The notes below the pieces were generated by a model. It made no database searches. It was not told the origin of the DNA and saw nothing but the letters and a program-made list of their open reading frames with translations. 64,000 nt of DNA from a virus, in IMG/VR virus record IMGVR_UViG_3300026097_000876, positions 1 through 64,000 of that record. The stretch is one strand, 5' to 3'. This document shows positions 1 through 7,712 of the stretch, in pieces. A program made the translations under genes and the position numbers. Positions within the stretch are counted from its first letter, which is position 1. Every line of letters starts with the position of its first letter.

Positions 1-17
1 TACTAAGAGACCAAAAA

Positions 18-93
<76 letters not shown>

Positions 94-97
94 AATA

Positions 98-172
98 TGG
101 TGGAGGATGGGAGGGTCGAACTCCCGACTTCGCCGTGCAAGGGCAATGTTTTCCCAACTATACTAATCCCCC
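98..172 (-). tRNA. tRNA-Ala (anticodon TGC)
   Basis: Minus-strand cloverleaf with acceptor GGGGGAT paired to ATCCTCC. The G3-T70 pair is the alanine identity element. The anticodon loop CTTGCAC gives TGC, and CCA is encoded. Confidence 0.93.
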
Positions 173-176
173 AAAG

Positions 177-260
177 TGGTGGAGAGTGATGGATTCGAAC
201 CACCGCGCAGTTACGACCTGATTTACAGTCAGGTGCTTTCGACCACTCAGCCAACTCTCC
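177..260 (-). tRNA. tRNA-Tyr (anticodon GTA)
   Basis: Class II tRNA with a long variable arm. The anticodon stem-loop is CCTGA-CTGTAAA-TCAGG, the acceptor is GGAGAGT/ACTCTCC, and CCA is encoded at 177-179. Confidence 0.94.
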
Positions 261-302
261 GCAAACTTGGGACTGTCTTTAAGGCGCAGTCATTCCTTTA
301 AA

Positions 303-379
303 TGGCTCCGGATGAGGGACTCGAACCCCCGCAGACGCGGTTTTGGAGACCGCCGCTCTTCCAACTGAGCTAATCCGGA
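303..379 (-). tRNA. tRNA-Trp (anticodon CCA)
   Basis: Minus-strand cloverleaf. Acceptor TCCGGAT/ATCCGGA with discriminator G, anticodon loop CTCCAAA giving CCA, and an encoded 3' CCA. Confidence 0.94.
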
Positions 380-385
380 ATAAAA

Positions 386-462
386 TGGTCGGGATTGCTG
401 GATTCGAACCAACGACATCATGCTCCCAAAGCATGCACTCTACCAGACTGAGCTAAACCCCG
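386..462 (-). tRNA. tRNA-Pro (anticodon TGG)
   Basis: Minus-strand cloverleaf. Acceptor CGGGGTT/AATCCCG, anticodon stem CATGC/GCATG around the loop TTTGGGA, and an encoded CCA. Confidence 0.94.
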
Positions 463-466
463 ATAT

Positions 467-542
467 TGGAGCCACGGACAGGAGTTGCACCTGCATAGTA
501 AGGATTTGCAGTCCTCTGCCTAACTGTTCGAGCCACCGTGGC
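467..542 (-). tRNA. tRNA-Cys (anticodon GCA)
   Basis: Minus-strand cloverleaf. Acceptor GCCACGG/CCGTGGC, anticodon loop CTGCAAA giving GCA, T-arm with GGTGCAACTCC, and an encoded CCA. Four bases separate it from tRNA-Pro. Confidence 0.92.
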
Positions 543-640
543 GTAAATTTGGCGACAGCGTGTAGACGGTGCCTCGCTCCACCGTTTCGTGTCGACCGGG
601 TTACCCCACAGTCCAGATCACTACACTTAACCCACGAAAG
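543..640. other. Structured spacer between tRNA-Cys and tRNA-Asn
   Basis: This 98-base spacer has no cloverleaf or open frame but contains a nested hairpin. CGACA (553-557) pairs with TGTCG (590-594), and ACGGTG (566-571) pairs with CACCGT (580-585). It could be a tRNA-processing spacer, a decayed tRNA or a small RNA. I cannot tell which. Confidence 0.4.
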
Positions 641-716
641 TGGCTGCCCGAGCAGGACTCGAACCTGCGACCAAGAGATTAACAGTCTCCTGCTCTACCA
701 ACTGAGCTATCAGGCA
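641..716 (-). tRNA. tRNA-Asn (anticodon GTT)
   Basis: Minus-strand cloverleaf. Acceptor TGCCTGA/TCGGGCA, anticodon loop CTGTTAA giving GTT, T-arm AGGTTCGAGTCCT, and an encoded CCA. Confidence 0.94.
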
Positions 717-907
717 ATAAACTAATGAGCAGTTTCATCCACACTTGCTCAGGTGTGGCCGGCCGGCATTTGTTAATCGTTAAAAGCCATTAGGTCTTAC
801 AAGCCTGATGCCTAAACAGAGCAGGAACAAGCAGTTTAAAATCATACTCAGGATCATCACAATAGGGGAACTCTAAGAGCGCAAACCCTAATGCCTATAC
901 TAAAACA
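717..907 (-). other. Untranslated spacer upstream of tRNA-Asn
   Basis: No gene found. Read leftward it follows structured element A and leads into the tRNAs, so it is probably transcribed and processed. It contains a short hairpin with arms GAGCA and TGCTC, near 725-750. A related sequence (ATGAGYAGTTT then ACTTRCTCAGGT) recurs near 1950-1975. Confidence 0.4.
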
Positions 908-1068
908 CATTAGAAAGTGTGCTTATTTTTATTGCCCGATAGCCTAGGATTTGGCAGGGTCTGTCTAATGCGTCTACAAGGTAGCTAATCCTCTACGACG
1001 AGCTAGGACACTTACAGTTCACGCTGGGGTTACCACACTGAACTCAACCCTAAGCACACTTTCTAATG
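908..1068 (-). ncRNA. Structured RNA element A, closed by an 18-bp stem
   Basis: Positions 908-925 and 1051-1068 are perfect inverted copies of 18 bases enclosing 125 bases. Read leftward, the inside starts with a possible H-type pseudoknot: GGGTT pairs with AACCC, interleaved with AGTTCA pairing with TGAACT. It then has a GTAG/CTAC hairpin and a CCTAG/CTAGG pairing. A consensus promoter at 1092-1120 lies just upstream, so it is transcribed ahead of the tRNAs. A tmRNA-like or 6S-like RNA is conceivable, but I cannot match it to any known RNA family. Confidence 0.5.
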
Positions 1069-1091
1069 TATTTTCTCTAACTGTTATACAC

Positions 1092-1120
1092 AGTATAAAG
1101 TCGTGTTATTGTTTTGTCAA
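1092..1120 (-). promoter_or_regulatory. Sigma70-type promoter with ACTGT dyad, for the tRNA array
   Basis: Leftward TTGACA (1115-1120), 17-base spacer, TATACT (1092-1097). It is followed by the dyad sequence TATACACAGT/AACTGTTA, which is shared with the promoters at about 5.6, 6.5 and 61.8 kb. Confidence 0.8.
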
Positions 1121-1121
1121 C

Positions 1122-1221
1122 CTTATTATAAAGCACACTACGGAATCGAACCGTTTTTTGTGTTGTAACACCTATCGCCACGACCTAGTAGCTACTATAG
1201 GCTAGTGTGCTTTATAATAAG
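1122..1221 (-). ncRNA. tRNA-like RNA element B with 19-bp closing stem
   Basis: Positions 1122-1140 and 1203-1221 are perfect 19-base inverted copies. On the minus strand the inside holds a D-arm-like stem CCTA...TAGG, a GTGT-TACA-ACAC hairpin, and a clear T-arm around GGTTCGATTCC (1142-1152) next to the acceptor-like AGTGTGC. No valid 5-bp anticodon stem is found, so it is not a normal tRNA. Its stem shares AAGCACACT with element A. Confidence 0.5.
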
Positions 1222-1222
1222 T

Positions 1223-1323
1223 GCTGGGCTATCCCCAGCTTGACCTATCTTGTAACATCCAGGCCGCCGCCCATTTATTTTTTATAGTGCTTGTAGGTTC
1301 GCGTTACCATTTGCACTTGCATT
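1223..1323. other. Spacer without a gene
   Basis: It contains a small hairpin, GCTGGG/CCCAGC (1223-1239). I see nothing else here. Confidence 0.4.
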
Positions 1324-1353
1324 AAAAAACCCCGGAGTATTTCTACTTCGGGG
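1324..1353 (-). terminator. Rho-independent terminator
   Basis: Leftward hairpin CCCCGAAGTA-GAAA-TACTCCGGGG followed by TTTTTT. It ends the short transcription unit starting near 1480. Confidence 0.88.
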
Positions 1354-1480
1354 TTCCGTATAATCTGTTAACTTAACTAAACTATACGGAACTCCCACGA
1401 TCATAAATCCAACCACAGAACATCCCCGCCGGATTCGACTGGACCTCTGTTGTGTTCTTATGCATCGTTTTGTTCATCAT
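1324..1480 (-). ncRNA. Short transcription unit: small RNA or 32-residue leaderless gene
   Basis: A complete unit of about 157 bases has a promoter at 1487-1515 and a terminator at 1324-1353. It contains a 10-bp stem GTTCCGTATA/TATACGGAAC (1353-1362 with 1383-1392) and an outer AGAACA/TGTTCT pairing. It also holds an open frame of 32 residues from 1480 to 1382 (ATGATGAACAAAACG start). That ATG falls at the predicted transcription start, so any translation would be leaderless. RNA or peptide cannot be decided from sequence. Confidence 0.5.
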
Positions 1481-1486
1481 AGTGTT

Positions 1487-1515
1487 ATATTAACCTCGTT
1501 GACTCTGTTTGTCAA
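1487..1515 (-). promoter_or_regulatory. Sigma70-type promoter
   Basis: Leftward TTGACA (1510-1515), 17-base spacer, TAATAT (1487-1492). Confidence 0.8.
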
Positions 1516-1546
1516 CCTCTTTTTACCTTTTTATTTATCTTTTTTC

Positions 1547-1621
1547 TGGAGCGGGTAGCGAGAATCGAACTCGCATCTAAGCGTTGGCAACGCTTTGTAA
1601 TAACCATTATACGATACCCGC
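1547..1621 (-). tRNA. tRNA-Gly (anticodon GCC)
   Basis: Minus-strand cloverleaf. Acceptor GCGGGTA/TACCCGC, anticodon stem AAGCG/CGCTT around TTGCCAA, and an encoded CCA. Confidence 0.95.
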
Positions 1622-1628
1622 AATATTT

Positions 1629-1937
1629 TTAAATACGCTGTCCTGGTTCATAAAACTGAAATGTCTTGCCAGCGGCAAACACACAGGCTATGTCATTATC
1701 TTTATTCACAACTATAAAGCTCCAAGACTGTGTTTCTGTGTTTATCCACAGTGACGAATACAGTAAGCTGTCATTTCCCTCAGCAATGCCTTCACTTAGA
1801 AATATTAGTTCTTCGTTGTACTCTTGTTTTATAAAGTCAAGTACTATCTCTGTTTTAGCGCAATCAACTGGAACGTCATATACTTCTGCTTTTGCTGGTG
1901 AGGCGATGAGCAAAAACATCGCCAATAGGTATTTCAT
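1629..1937 (-). CDS. Small secreted protein of unknown function
   Basis: A 102-residue protein with a typical Sec signal peptide: a basic start, a hydrophobic run LLAMFLLIA, then SPAKA before the probable cleavage site. The mature part has two cysteines, so a periplasmic disulfide is possible. The start at 1937 is preceded by GGAG at good spacing. A start four codons upstream is less likely. It lies among tRNAs, immediately upstream of tRNA-Gly in the direction of transcription. No family recognised. Confidence 0.7.
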   Translation of the reverse strand: MKYLLAMFLLIASPAKAEVYDVPVDCAKTEIVLDFIKQEYNEELIFLSEGIAEGNDSLLYSSLWINTETQSWSFIVVNKDNDIACVFAAGKTFQFYEPGQRI

Positions 1938-1949
1938 TTTTCTCTCCAA

Positions 1950-2200
1950 ATGAGTAGTTTTAAAACTTACTCAGGTTTACCTTTCCTGGGCACCATTTGC
2001 TCAATTGTTTTACAAGGGGAACAAAACCCTTAAAAATTTTTACACAATGCAAAGAGTGAGTGGTTAACCAATGCATCGACCTAGCTACTTGATAAACTAT
2101 GTCTATCTTTCACTACTTTCAGGCGGTTCAGGCCTTTATCGCCGTCTCCCTAAGGAGCTTGTGTCTAGGTCTTTTTATAGTAGTACCGAATCTACATATT
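1950..2200. other. Non-coding spacer with inverted repeat
   Basis: No gene found. Positions near 1950-1972 form the inverted repeat GAGTAGTTTTAAAAC/TTACTC, resembling the sequence after tRNA-Asn at 723-754. It may be a processing element of the tRNA transcript. Confidence 0.35.
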
Positions 2201-2277
2201 TGGTGCCGCTGGAGGGAGTCGAACCCCCAACCTTCTGGACCTAAACCAGACGCCTCTGCCAATTGGGCTACAGCGGC
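2201..2277 (-). tRNA. tRNA-Leu (anticodon TAG)
   Basis: Minus-strand cloverleaf. Acceptor GCCGCTG/CAGCGGC, anticodon stem TCTGG/CCAGA around TTTAGGT, and an encoded CCA. Confidence 0.93.
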
Positions 2278-2291
2278 AAATATCATATTTA

Positions 2292-2382
2292 TGGCGGAGA
2301 TGGAGGGATTCGAACCCTCGATACGCTATTAACGTATACTCCCTTAGCAGGGGAGCGCGATCGACCACTCTGCCACATCTCC
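2292..2382 (-). tRNA. tRNA-Ser (anticodon GCT)
   Basis: Class II tRNA with a long variable arm. Acceptor GGAGATG/CATCTCC, anticodon stem CTCCC/GGGAG around CTGCTAA, and an encoded CCA. Confidence 0.94.
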
Positions 2383-2426
2383 ATGTTCCTTTAAATAACG
2401 TTGTAAACTTTTTAGCTTACTTAATT

Positions 2427-2455
2427 ATAATAGCAATTTATTTAGTATTTGTCAA
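2427..2455 (-). promoter_or_regulatory. Sigma70-type promoter for tRNA-Ser and tRNA-Leu
   Basis: Leftward TTGACA (2450-2455), 17-base spacer, TATTAT (2427-2432), 45 bases before tRNA-Ser. Confidence 0.78.
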
Positions 2456-2481
2456 CTACTATTTTTAGTTTTTTCTAAAAA

Positions 2482-3078
2482 CTACCTCATTAAAGTAGAA
2501 ACATCAATATATGATTGGTCTAATGTGTTAAAACTAATAGTGTATCTTTCGTCACTAGAGTTTCTTTGAGTCTCATGATAAAGATAACTAGGCCAAATTA
2601 TTAATTTTCCTGCTTTAGTTGGTATTGCAACATTTTCTATATTATATTCTGTATCATGCTGTTTGGTTTCTGACATCTTAAAAACTGTAGTAGGATTTTC
2701 AATTATTAACGCACAATCATCTGGATCACTAGTTGGATAGTATGCTCCACTTAATACACTCTTTTCATGTCGATGTCTTTTAACTTTGCCGCCTTCTTTG
2801 AGAACATTACACCAACTGTTTACAATAGTGTTTTGTTGTATTCCTGCCTGATCGCAATACACACGCAAACAAGCATCAATTGATTGTCGTAAATCAGCCA
2901 TCGCTAACCTTGTAAGAGCACAATCATATCCTCCAATATAGCTGCTAAGTCCTTTCTCTAAGACTCCGTGCATCTGTAGTCCGCTAATTTGAATTTTCTT
3001 CATAATCACATCGTTATCGACTTGATCAGAAAGATCAAACTCTGCTACAAGAGTAGGAAATAGATTGTGCATTAACAC
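2482..3078 (-). CDS. 2-oxoglutarate/Fe(II)-dependent oxygenase
   Basis: A 198-residue protein of the short 2OG-Fe(II) oxygenase group common in marine phages. Such enzymes use 2-oxoglutarate and O2 to hydroxylate a substrate and release succinate. The iron-binding triad is visible as HRH in KVKRHRHEKSVLSG (about residue 101), and a distal H in LYHETQRN followed by RYTISFN, whose Arg would bind 2OG. It starts with GTG at 3078, overlapping the upstream stop as TAGTG. An ATG two codons in is an alternative. The substrate is unknown. It is one of three such enzymes here. Confidence 0.8.
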   Translation of the reverse strand: MLMHNLFPTLVAEFDLSDQVDNDVIMKKIQISGLQMHGVLEKGLSSYIGGYDCALTRLAMADLRQSIDACLRVYCDQAGIQQNTIVNSWCNVLKEGGKVKRHRHEKSVLSGAYYPTSDPDDCALIIENPTTVFKMSETKQHDTEYNIENVAIPTKAGKLIIWPSYLYHETQRNSSDERYTISFNTLDQSYIDVSTLMR

Positions 3079-3434
3079 TATTGCACATCCTCTGGTGATT
3101 TAATTTTTACTTCCTGCACTCGGTCATATCGAAAGCTTCGCCATCCCTTGGCATTAATGTCCCAAACCGAGCATGTTTTATCAGACGTCTTGCGAGTTTT
3201 AGATGATTCTTTATTTTCTACAACAGGCTTAATAGAATCCATTAATGTGCATGTCATTACACGTTTGTCGCCGTCTAATTTTAGAAAAGTAACTTCAACT
3301 AGTTCTTCACGAAGTATCTTTTCTAGATCCTCTTTGGTCGGAATCCCTTTTAGACTTGCTACTGTTTCGCTCACCAAAGATTCGTTCGTAGTTGTCTCTG
3401 TACTTTGCATCGTCTGCACCTTTTCGTTTTCCAT
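3078..3434 (-). CDS. WYL_2/DUF2693-like small protein
   Basis: A 118-residue protein. After a Ser/Thr/Glu-rich N-terminus it has a pattern I associate with the WYL_2 (DUF2693) SH3/Sm-like fold of phages: VTFLKLDGDKRVMTCTL, then CSVWDINAKGWRSFRYDRV. The role of this family is unknown, possibly ligand or nucleic-acid binding. The start at 3434 follows GGAGGTAAAGGTG. It is translationally coupled to the downstream oxygenase. Confidence 0.65.
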   Translation of the reverse strand: MENEKVQTMQSTETTTNESLVSETVASLKGIPTKEDLEKILREELVEVTFLKLDGDKRVMTCTLMDSIKPVVENKESSKTRKTSDKTCSVWDINAKGWRSFRYDRVQEVKIKSPEDVQ

Positions 3435-3461
3435 CACCTTTACCTCCGTGCCATTCGCTCA

Positions 3462-4079
3462 TTAACGTGCTTCTGCCACTTTATCAGCAAGACCATATTC
3501 TACAGCTTCTTCTGCTGTTAAGAATGTATCAAACTTCATTGTTTCAAATAGCTCTTCGTAGCCTTTGCCTGCTGTGTTGTGTTTTACATACAGTTCGGTT
3601 AGGCGTTTGTTAATCTTTTTACTTTCTTCAAATGCACGTTTTGCATCTTCAAACTCAAGTTCTTGTACATGTACGCTACCGCTTGTGCCACGTGTACCTG
3701 AACTTACACGGTGAATCATTGTGCGGCTTTCTGGCAACACTACACGCTTGCCTGCTGTACCTGCTTGTGCTAGGAAACTACCCATTGAACATGCTTGGCC
3801 CATTACAATAGTTTGCACATCGCATTTGATATACTGCATTGTGTCGTAGATAGCAAGTCCTGCTGTTACAGCACCGCCTGGGCTATTAATATACAGATTA
3901 ATTGTTTTCTCTGGATTTTGTGATTCAAGAAAAAGTAACTGTGCTACAATTACATTGGCCATGTGATCTTCAACTGGACCGTTTAACATCACAATACGAT
4001 CCTTTAGCAACCGACTATAAATGTCGTATGCTCGTTCGCCTTTTGCTTCTTTTTCAACCACCATTGGAATTAGTGCCAT
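3462..4079 (-). CDS. clpP: ATP-dependent Clp protease proteolytic subunit
   Basis: A full-length 205-residue ClpP, the serine peptidase that forms two stacked seven-fold rings and degrades proteins delivered by ClpX or ClpA. The nucleophile lies in [13 protein letters not shown], the catalytic histidine in [10 protein letters not shown], and the C-terminal Asp region near [17 protein letters not shown]. No Clp ATPase is in the window, so it would dock on the host's. The window also encodes the adaptor ClpS (20325-20636). Together these suggest the phage redirects host proteolysis. ClpP also occurs in cyanophages. Confidence 0.93.
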   Translation of the reverse strand: MALIPMVVEKEAKGERAYDIYSRLLKDRIVMLNGPVEDHMANVIVAQLLFLESQNPEKTINLYINSPGGAVTAGLAIYDTMQYIKCDVQTIVMGQACSMGSFLAQAGTAGKRVVLPESRTMIHRVSSGTRGTSGSVHVQELEFEDAKRAFEESKKINKRLTELYVKHNTAGKGYEELFETMKFDTFLTAEEAVEYGLADKVAEAR

Positions 4080-4312
4080 TAACGTTGTCTCCCTTGTTTT
4101 ACATCATAATATTTTGGGCCATCGGAAACGAATTCCATGCCTAGTGCTTTACCAAAGTATTCACCTGTTTTATTGTTATACTTCAATACAATTTTATTAC
4201 CAGCAACGCTTACTGTCAACCCGTCTTCTACTCTAAAATTCATAACTTCAGCGTCGACTTCTATATTAGTGTCTACGTTTTTTAATTTGCACGTGTCTTC
4301 GTGTTTAATCAT
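4079..4312 (-). CDS. Small protein of unknown function
   Basis: 77 residues, probably beta-rich ([20 protein letters not shown]). The last base of its stop overlaps the ATG of clpP, and its own start overlaps the stop of the gene upstream, so it sits in a tight operon that includes clpP. No family recognised. Confidence 0.6.
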   Translation of the reverse strand: MIKHEDTCKLKNVDTNIEVDAEVMNFRVEDGLTVSVAGNKIVLKYNNKTGEYFGKALGMEFVSDGPKYYDVKQGRQR

Positions 4313-4496
4313 TTTCAGATTCGTCCCATTTAAGAATTTTCATATCTTTTCCTTTGCCTTGAGTTTTAAGATACCCTTTTTCAATCAATGCATCAATAAC
4401 AGCTCCAGCATCGTTAGTAGATTTAATGTACCAGCCAAACGCAGTACCAATAATATATGCAATAAAAATCCAAAATTCGTTTACCCACATTTCCAT
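4305..4496 (-). CDS. Small membrane-anchored protein
   Basis: 63 residues with one N-terminal transmembrane helix (about 7-23, FWIFIAYIIGTAFGWYI) and a short basic soluble tail containing AVIDALIEKGYLKTQ. It overlaps the next gene by 8 bases. Function unknown. Confidence 0.6.
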   Translation of the reverse strand: MEMWVNEFWIFIAYIIGTAFGWYIKSTNDAGAVIDALIEKGYLKTQGKGKDMKILKWDESEND

Positions 4497-4507
4497 TAGT
4501 TGTTTCC

Positions 4508-4783
4508 TTAATTTTCGTATAAGTCAGATCGATCGTCGCCGTTAAGGTTACGCATCAGTTCTTGGTTTTCCCGCTCGACTTTCTGTTTAGCATCACGCCA
4601 CATGTCGCGAATTAGAAAAGCAAAAAAAGGAAGAATCATAAATATCAGTGCTGTAATAATAGCGCCGCCTTCATAAACGTTTTTTTCAATATAAACTGCT
4701 AATGCTATTACACTCCAAACGTATACAGCAACACCTACTGGGACTGCAAGATTTTTAAGAAAGTGTTTCCATACTCTAGGCAT
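4508..4783 (-). CDS. Two-helix membrane protein
   Basis: 91 residues with two predicted transmembrane helices (about 12-32 and 40-58) and a charged C-terminal tail (KQKVERENQELMRN). The size and topology would fit a holin or another inner-membrane phage protein, but there is no family evidence. It lies in the operon leading into clpP. Confidence 0.58.
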   Translation of the reverse strand: MPRVWKHFLKNLAVPVGVAVYVWSVIALAVYIEKNVYEGGAIITALIFMILPFFAFLIRDMWRDAKQKVERENQELMRNLNGDDRSDLYEN

Positions 4784-4793
4784 TTTAATCTCC

Positions 4794-5588
4794 TTATACC
4801 TTGTATAGTTTTACATAGTTAAGACGTGTTTCGTCTGCGCTGAACATACGATTCTTTGTATGCGACTTTACTTTAGCTTTAAGACGCTTGCGAGCACCTA
4901 CAGCGTGTTCGTACTTGTTCATGAAGCTAACTAGGTTGCCGTCAACTACACCTACGTAGTTGTAGCTCTCCCACTGACTGCTGTAACGCTTGTCCAGTAT
5001 TTCAATTACACCTTCTACAGTTGCGCCAACAGGCTCAATGTGACGGCTGTCACGGTACTCAATACGGATAGTTTTTGTAAGACTTGCCTCGTGCTGATCA
5101 CGTGCGATAAACTCCGGAGCAAACGCAATACGGCCCATGCTCTTAACCGCTACTTGGTCTTGCGACAGTTCTTTAACCATATCTACCTTGAAGCTGTCCA
5201 GCTCACCCAAGCCCAGCATCACATAACGCTTCATCCACTTGCGAGCCTCTTCTACACTAGCATAGTCTGCTTCAGTAGGTTCAAACATTTCAAAGTCTGT
5301 AGGAAGATACTTTGCGTCAGCAGTGTCCAACTTCTTAGCCCAGTAGAAACGCACAAGACTCTTATTGTCAAACTGTGTCTTGTTGTCTTCTGAGAAGCGA
5401 CGAGTGTCTTTGGTGTAAGTGTTGCCGTTGATGCGATATACTGCATACGCTACAGCAAGTGCGTCTGCTAGACTTACCGTTTTCAAAGGAACAGTTCTGT
5501 AAGATTTGTTGTGACTGTGCTTTAGAGCTTCGTCTTCGTGACGTAGTTCAAATGCAATTTCATCTTTTTTGAATTGTGAAAGTGCCAT
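4794..5588 (-). CDS. Conserved-looking protein of unknown function
   Basis: 264 residues, soluble, mixed alpha/beta, rich in Lys and Asp/Glu. The middle has the segment MKRYVMLGLGELDSFKVDMV. No motif recognised. It is the first gene after a strong early-type promoter (5622-5650), with RBS AGAGG, so it is probably made early. The operon continues toward clpP. Confidence 0.6.
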   Translation of the reverse strand: MALSQFKKDEIAFELRHEDEALKHSHNKSYRTVPLKTVSLADALAVAYAVYRINGNTYTKDTRRFSEDNKTQFDNKSLVRFYWAKKLDTADAKYLPTDFEMFEPTEADYASVEEARKWMKRYVMLGLGELDSFKVDMVKELSQDQVAVKSMGRIAFAPEFIARDQHEASLTKTIRIEYRDSRHIEPVGATVEGVIEILDKRYSSQWESYNYVGVVDGNLVSFMNKYEHAVGARKRLKAKVKSHTKNRMFSADETRLNYVKLYKV

Positions 5589-5621
5589 GTGTGCCTCTAT
5601 ATTTGCCTAACTGTTATATAA

Positions 5622-5650
5622 AGTATAGTGTCAGAATACAAGATTGTCAA
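5622..5650 (-). promoter_or_regulatory. Sigma70-type promoter with ACTGT-like dyad
   Basis: Leftward TTGACA (5645-5650), 17-base spacer, TATACT (5622-5627). The initial transcribed part (TATATAACAGTTAGGCAAA) matches the promoters at 6.5 and 61.8 kb. The -35 lies inside the 3' end of the upstream gene. Confidence 0.82.
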
Positions 5651-6101
5651 GTGTTTCTTTTAGAAATTCAATTTCTTCTTTGTTGTGCTTCCAAGCAAAT
5701 CCGCGGCTTTTAAATAGTCCGAGGCTAGTGTCTATATCATAAACCTTGCCAAAGCTATTGGTCATATTTTCGCTACTAGTTGCTAGGATAGTGGTATCGT
5801 TGGCACGATAGAACTGCCACCATTCGTTGCACTCCATCAATGGACCATCTAGCATAGTAGTATAAGTTTTATGTCGATCTACCAAATGACTACGGTTGAT
5901 ACCCATGCGACTTACTTTCTTATAACCATGTTCAGCAAACACACGTAGGGCATCTTCGGTAATTCCTATCACTTGCCAATGGTCAGGACATAGCGACAAT
6001 AGCTCTCCTAGCATACGAGCCCGTTTACTAGTTGGTGCTCGCATATTGCGAATTAGCAAGTAATCGTGATATAAATCTTCTTTGTTCACTTTTGTGTCCA
6101 C
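5631..6101 (-). CDS. Protein of unknown function
   Basis: 156 residues. A distinctive central segment (GINRSHLVDRHKTYTTMLDG, then NEWWQFYRANDTTILATSSEN) combines His, Arg and Asp in a way that could be catalytic, but I cannot assign it. Its start overlaps the stop of the SprT-like gene by 16 bases, indicating coupling. Confidence 0.58.
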   Translation of the reverse strand: MDTKVNKEDLYHDYLLIRNMRAPTSKRARMLGELLSLCPDHWQVIGITEDALRVFAEHGYKKVSRMGINRSHLVDRHKTYTTMLDGPLMECNEWWQFYRANDTTILATSSENMTNSFGKVYDIDTSLGLFKSRGFAWKHNKEEIEFLKETLDNLVF

Positions 6102-6496
6102 TTCAAATGGCTAAGACGTTCTTGTTCGCACCAACGTATAAACAAACCTGTTTCACGCCCGTGTGCTTCAATCTCACTTGGCTTATCCCAATAGTCATAT
6201 TCGCTTTCGCTGCCTTGGTCAAGTTCGCCTAGCACGTATTGCTTTACGTGTACCATTTCGTGTGCTAGTGTAGTGAGCATATCACGCATGCCTAGTGTAC
6301 GCTTGAGTTCAACTTCAAACTCGCGATCATCTACGTGACAGCAATAACCGTAGGTTTCATCTTTGCTCATCAGGCGAAGATTGATTTCTACAGTAAGATT
6401 CTTGTGTCGAGGAAGGAATTTGTTAACACAAAAGAGTGCCATGCTTTCTGCATACTTCTTTTGATTGCGTGAACCGCCTGATACAATAATTTCCAT
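6086..6496 (-). CDS. SprT-like zinc metallopeptidase
   Basis: A 136-residue protein with a gluzincin signature: HEMVH at residues 79-83 (two zinc ligands and the catalytic Glu), then a third-ligand candidate in PSEIEAHGRE (108-115). SprT/Spartan-like proteases act on DNA-bound proteins in cells. A phage role could be clearing DNA-protein crosslinks or host chromatin proteins. It is the first gene after the promoter at 6530-6558. Confidence 0.72.
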   Translation of the reverse strand: MEIIVSGGSRNQKKYAESMALFCVNKFLPRHKNLTVEINLRLMSKDETYGYCCHVDDREFEVELKRTLGMRDMLTTLAHEMVHVKQYVLGELDQGSESEYDYWDKPSEIEAHGRETGLFIRWCEQERLSHLKWTQK

Positions 6497-6529
6497 GTGC
6501 GTCTCTGTGTTTGCCTAACTGTTATATAC

Positions 6530-6558
6530 AGTATAAATTCGTCCGGCAAAAATGTCAA
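6530..6558 (-). promoter_or_regulatory. Sigma70-type promoter with ACTGT-TATAT-ACAGT operator
   Basis: Leftward TTGACA (6553-6558), 17-base spacer, TATACT (6530-6535). The perfect dyad ACTGTTATATACAGT overlaps the -10 and the start of transcription. Confidence 0.85.
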
Positions 6559-7712
6559 GACTTTTTAAATATATAAATGCCTTCACTTTTGTATGCGTTT
6601 TTTAATTTGTTGTTGCCAGTTCCAGGACGGACGTTTAGTAACATATCTATCTGTTCTACATAGTCAAATCCAATTTTTTTACTAACATCCTTCCAGCGAT
6701 CTACAATTTTAAATTCTTCCTTGCCGTCCTTGTAGTCTGCAATATTAACAGCATACAGGCTTTCTTTTGCAAGAGCTGTGTGTAACATCTTAACAGTTGG
6801 CTCTACGTAATTATCAAACCATTCGTCTATTGTGCTACAATTGTTCATACATTGTGTATCTTCATCTGTGTATGTTTCTAAGTTAAAGTAAGGGGGACTA
6901 CTAAATGCGGCATCAAAAGAGCCCGGCTCTGGATCAAAGTCTTCACTAGGCATATGATTCATATCATACCCAGATCCAAGTCCTAATTCTTTCATTAGTT
7001 CGCCTAACGCAACTAACCCGTTGTAAGTTTTTGTATTCGGATCAATTCCTGTATAATGATAACGCATGTTACTAGTAAGAGATCCAATCATTCTTCCACC
7101 GTAGCCAGAGCTAAAATCTAGAACATTACCAAACATTTGAGGACAGATATACTCATACACAGCTCTAGCATTCATAGGTTTAAAGTTTGCAATAGTGCCT
7201 CCGCTTACAAGATCTAATGCTCGACGTATGTTTTGAGGTAATACACTTTTTTCGCCTTCATCTCTATACTTGTAGCAAAAGCTAATAGCACGTTTCAAAC
7301 GAGTGTCATCATAAAATCTTGCTCGCATACTAACCATTTTATCTTTACGAGTGTACGCTTCCTGCATATTAGGAAACCAAAAACGACTGAAAGTTTGTCC
7401 TGCGGTATTTCCTACAGCTATCTTTTTGTCTTTTACTTCGTGTGATTTTTGACTAATTGCTGTTAGTTCTTTTTTACAGCCTTCGAGTGTAAAGTAAGTA
7501 ATAGGAATAACGTTTACGCTTCTGTAAATATTAAAAACATCTTGTACAATTTGATCTCGACCGTTGTCATCTGCTTTGTTCCAGCGATCTTTAGTATAAG
7601 TCTTTAATTGTTCTTCCACACTTTCATAACCAGAATAAGAATCATTAGTCGGTGTCACATTCCATTCTTTACAGATATGATTGTAGTAATTTTCAATTAA
7701 AGTGTTTTGCAT
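6555..7712 (-). CDS. DNA methyltransferase (amino-methyltransferase fold)
   Basis: 385 residues. The N-terminal 190 residues are family-specific. The SAM-binding motif I is NVLDFSSGYGG (197-207), followed by an acidic residue in GIDP (222-225). The catalytic motif IV is SPPY (272-275), the form usual for N4-cytosine and some N6-adenine methyltransferases. Motif order is I then IV. It overlaps the upstream methyltransferase-like gene by 20 bases and ends the helicase-led operon. It probably modifies phage or host DNA. The target site is unknown. Confidence 0.8.
   Translation of the reverse strand: MQNTLIENYYNHICKEWNVTPTNDSYSGYESVEEQLKTYTKDRWNKADDNGRDQIVQDVFNIYRSVNVIPITYFTLEGCKKELTAISQKSHEVKDKKIAVGNTAGQTFSRFWFPNMQEAYTRKDKMVSMRARFYDDTRLKRAISFCYKYRDEGEKSVLPQNIRRALDLVSGGTIANFKPMNARAVYEYICPQMFGNVLDFSSGYGGRMIGSLTSNMRYHYTGIDPNTKTYNGLVALGELMKELGLGSGYDMNHMPSEDFDPEPGSFDAAFSSPPYFNLETYTDEDTQCMNNCSTIDEWFDNYVEPTVKMLHTALAKESLYAVNIADYKDGKEEFKIVDRWKDVSKKIGFDYVEQIDMLLNVRPGTGNNKLKNAYKSEGIYIFKKS

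Noticed and set aside
420-725. Rightward open frame of 101 codons across the tRNA cluster
   Set aside because: It runs antisense through three tRNA genes and has no ribosome site.
1122-1221. Element B as an ordinary tRNA gene
   Set aside because: The T-arm fits, but no 5-bp anticodon stem with a 7-base loop can be drawn, and the acceptor would be 19 bp long.
1324-1480. tmRNA identity, suggested by GGATTCGACTGG near 1432 on the plus strand
   Set aside because: The tmRNA-like motif lies on the opposite strand to the promoter and terminator, and no matching acceptor or tag frame was found.
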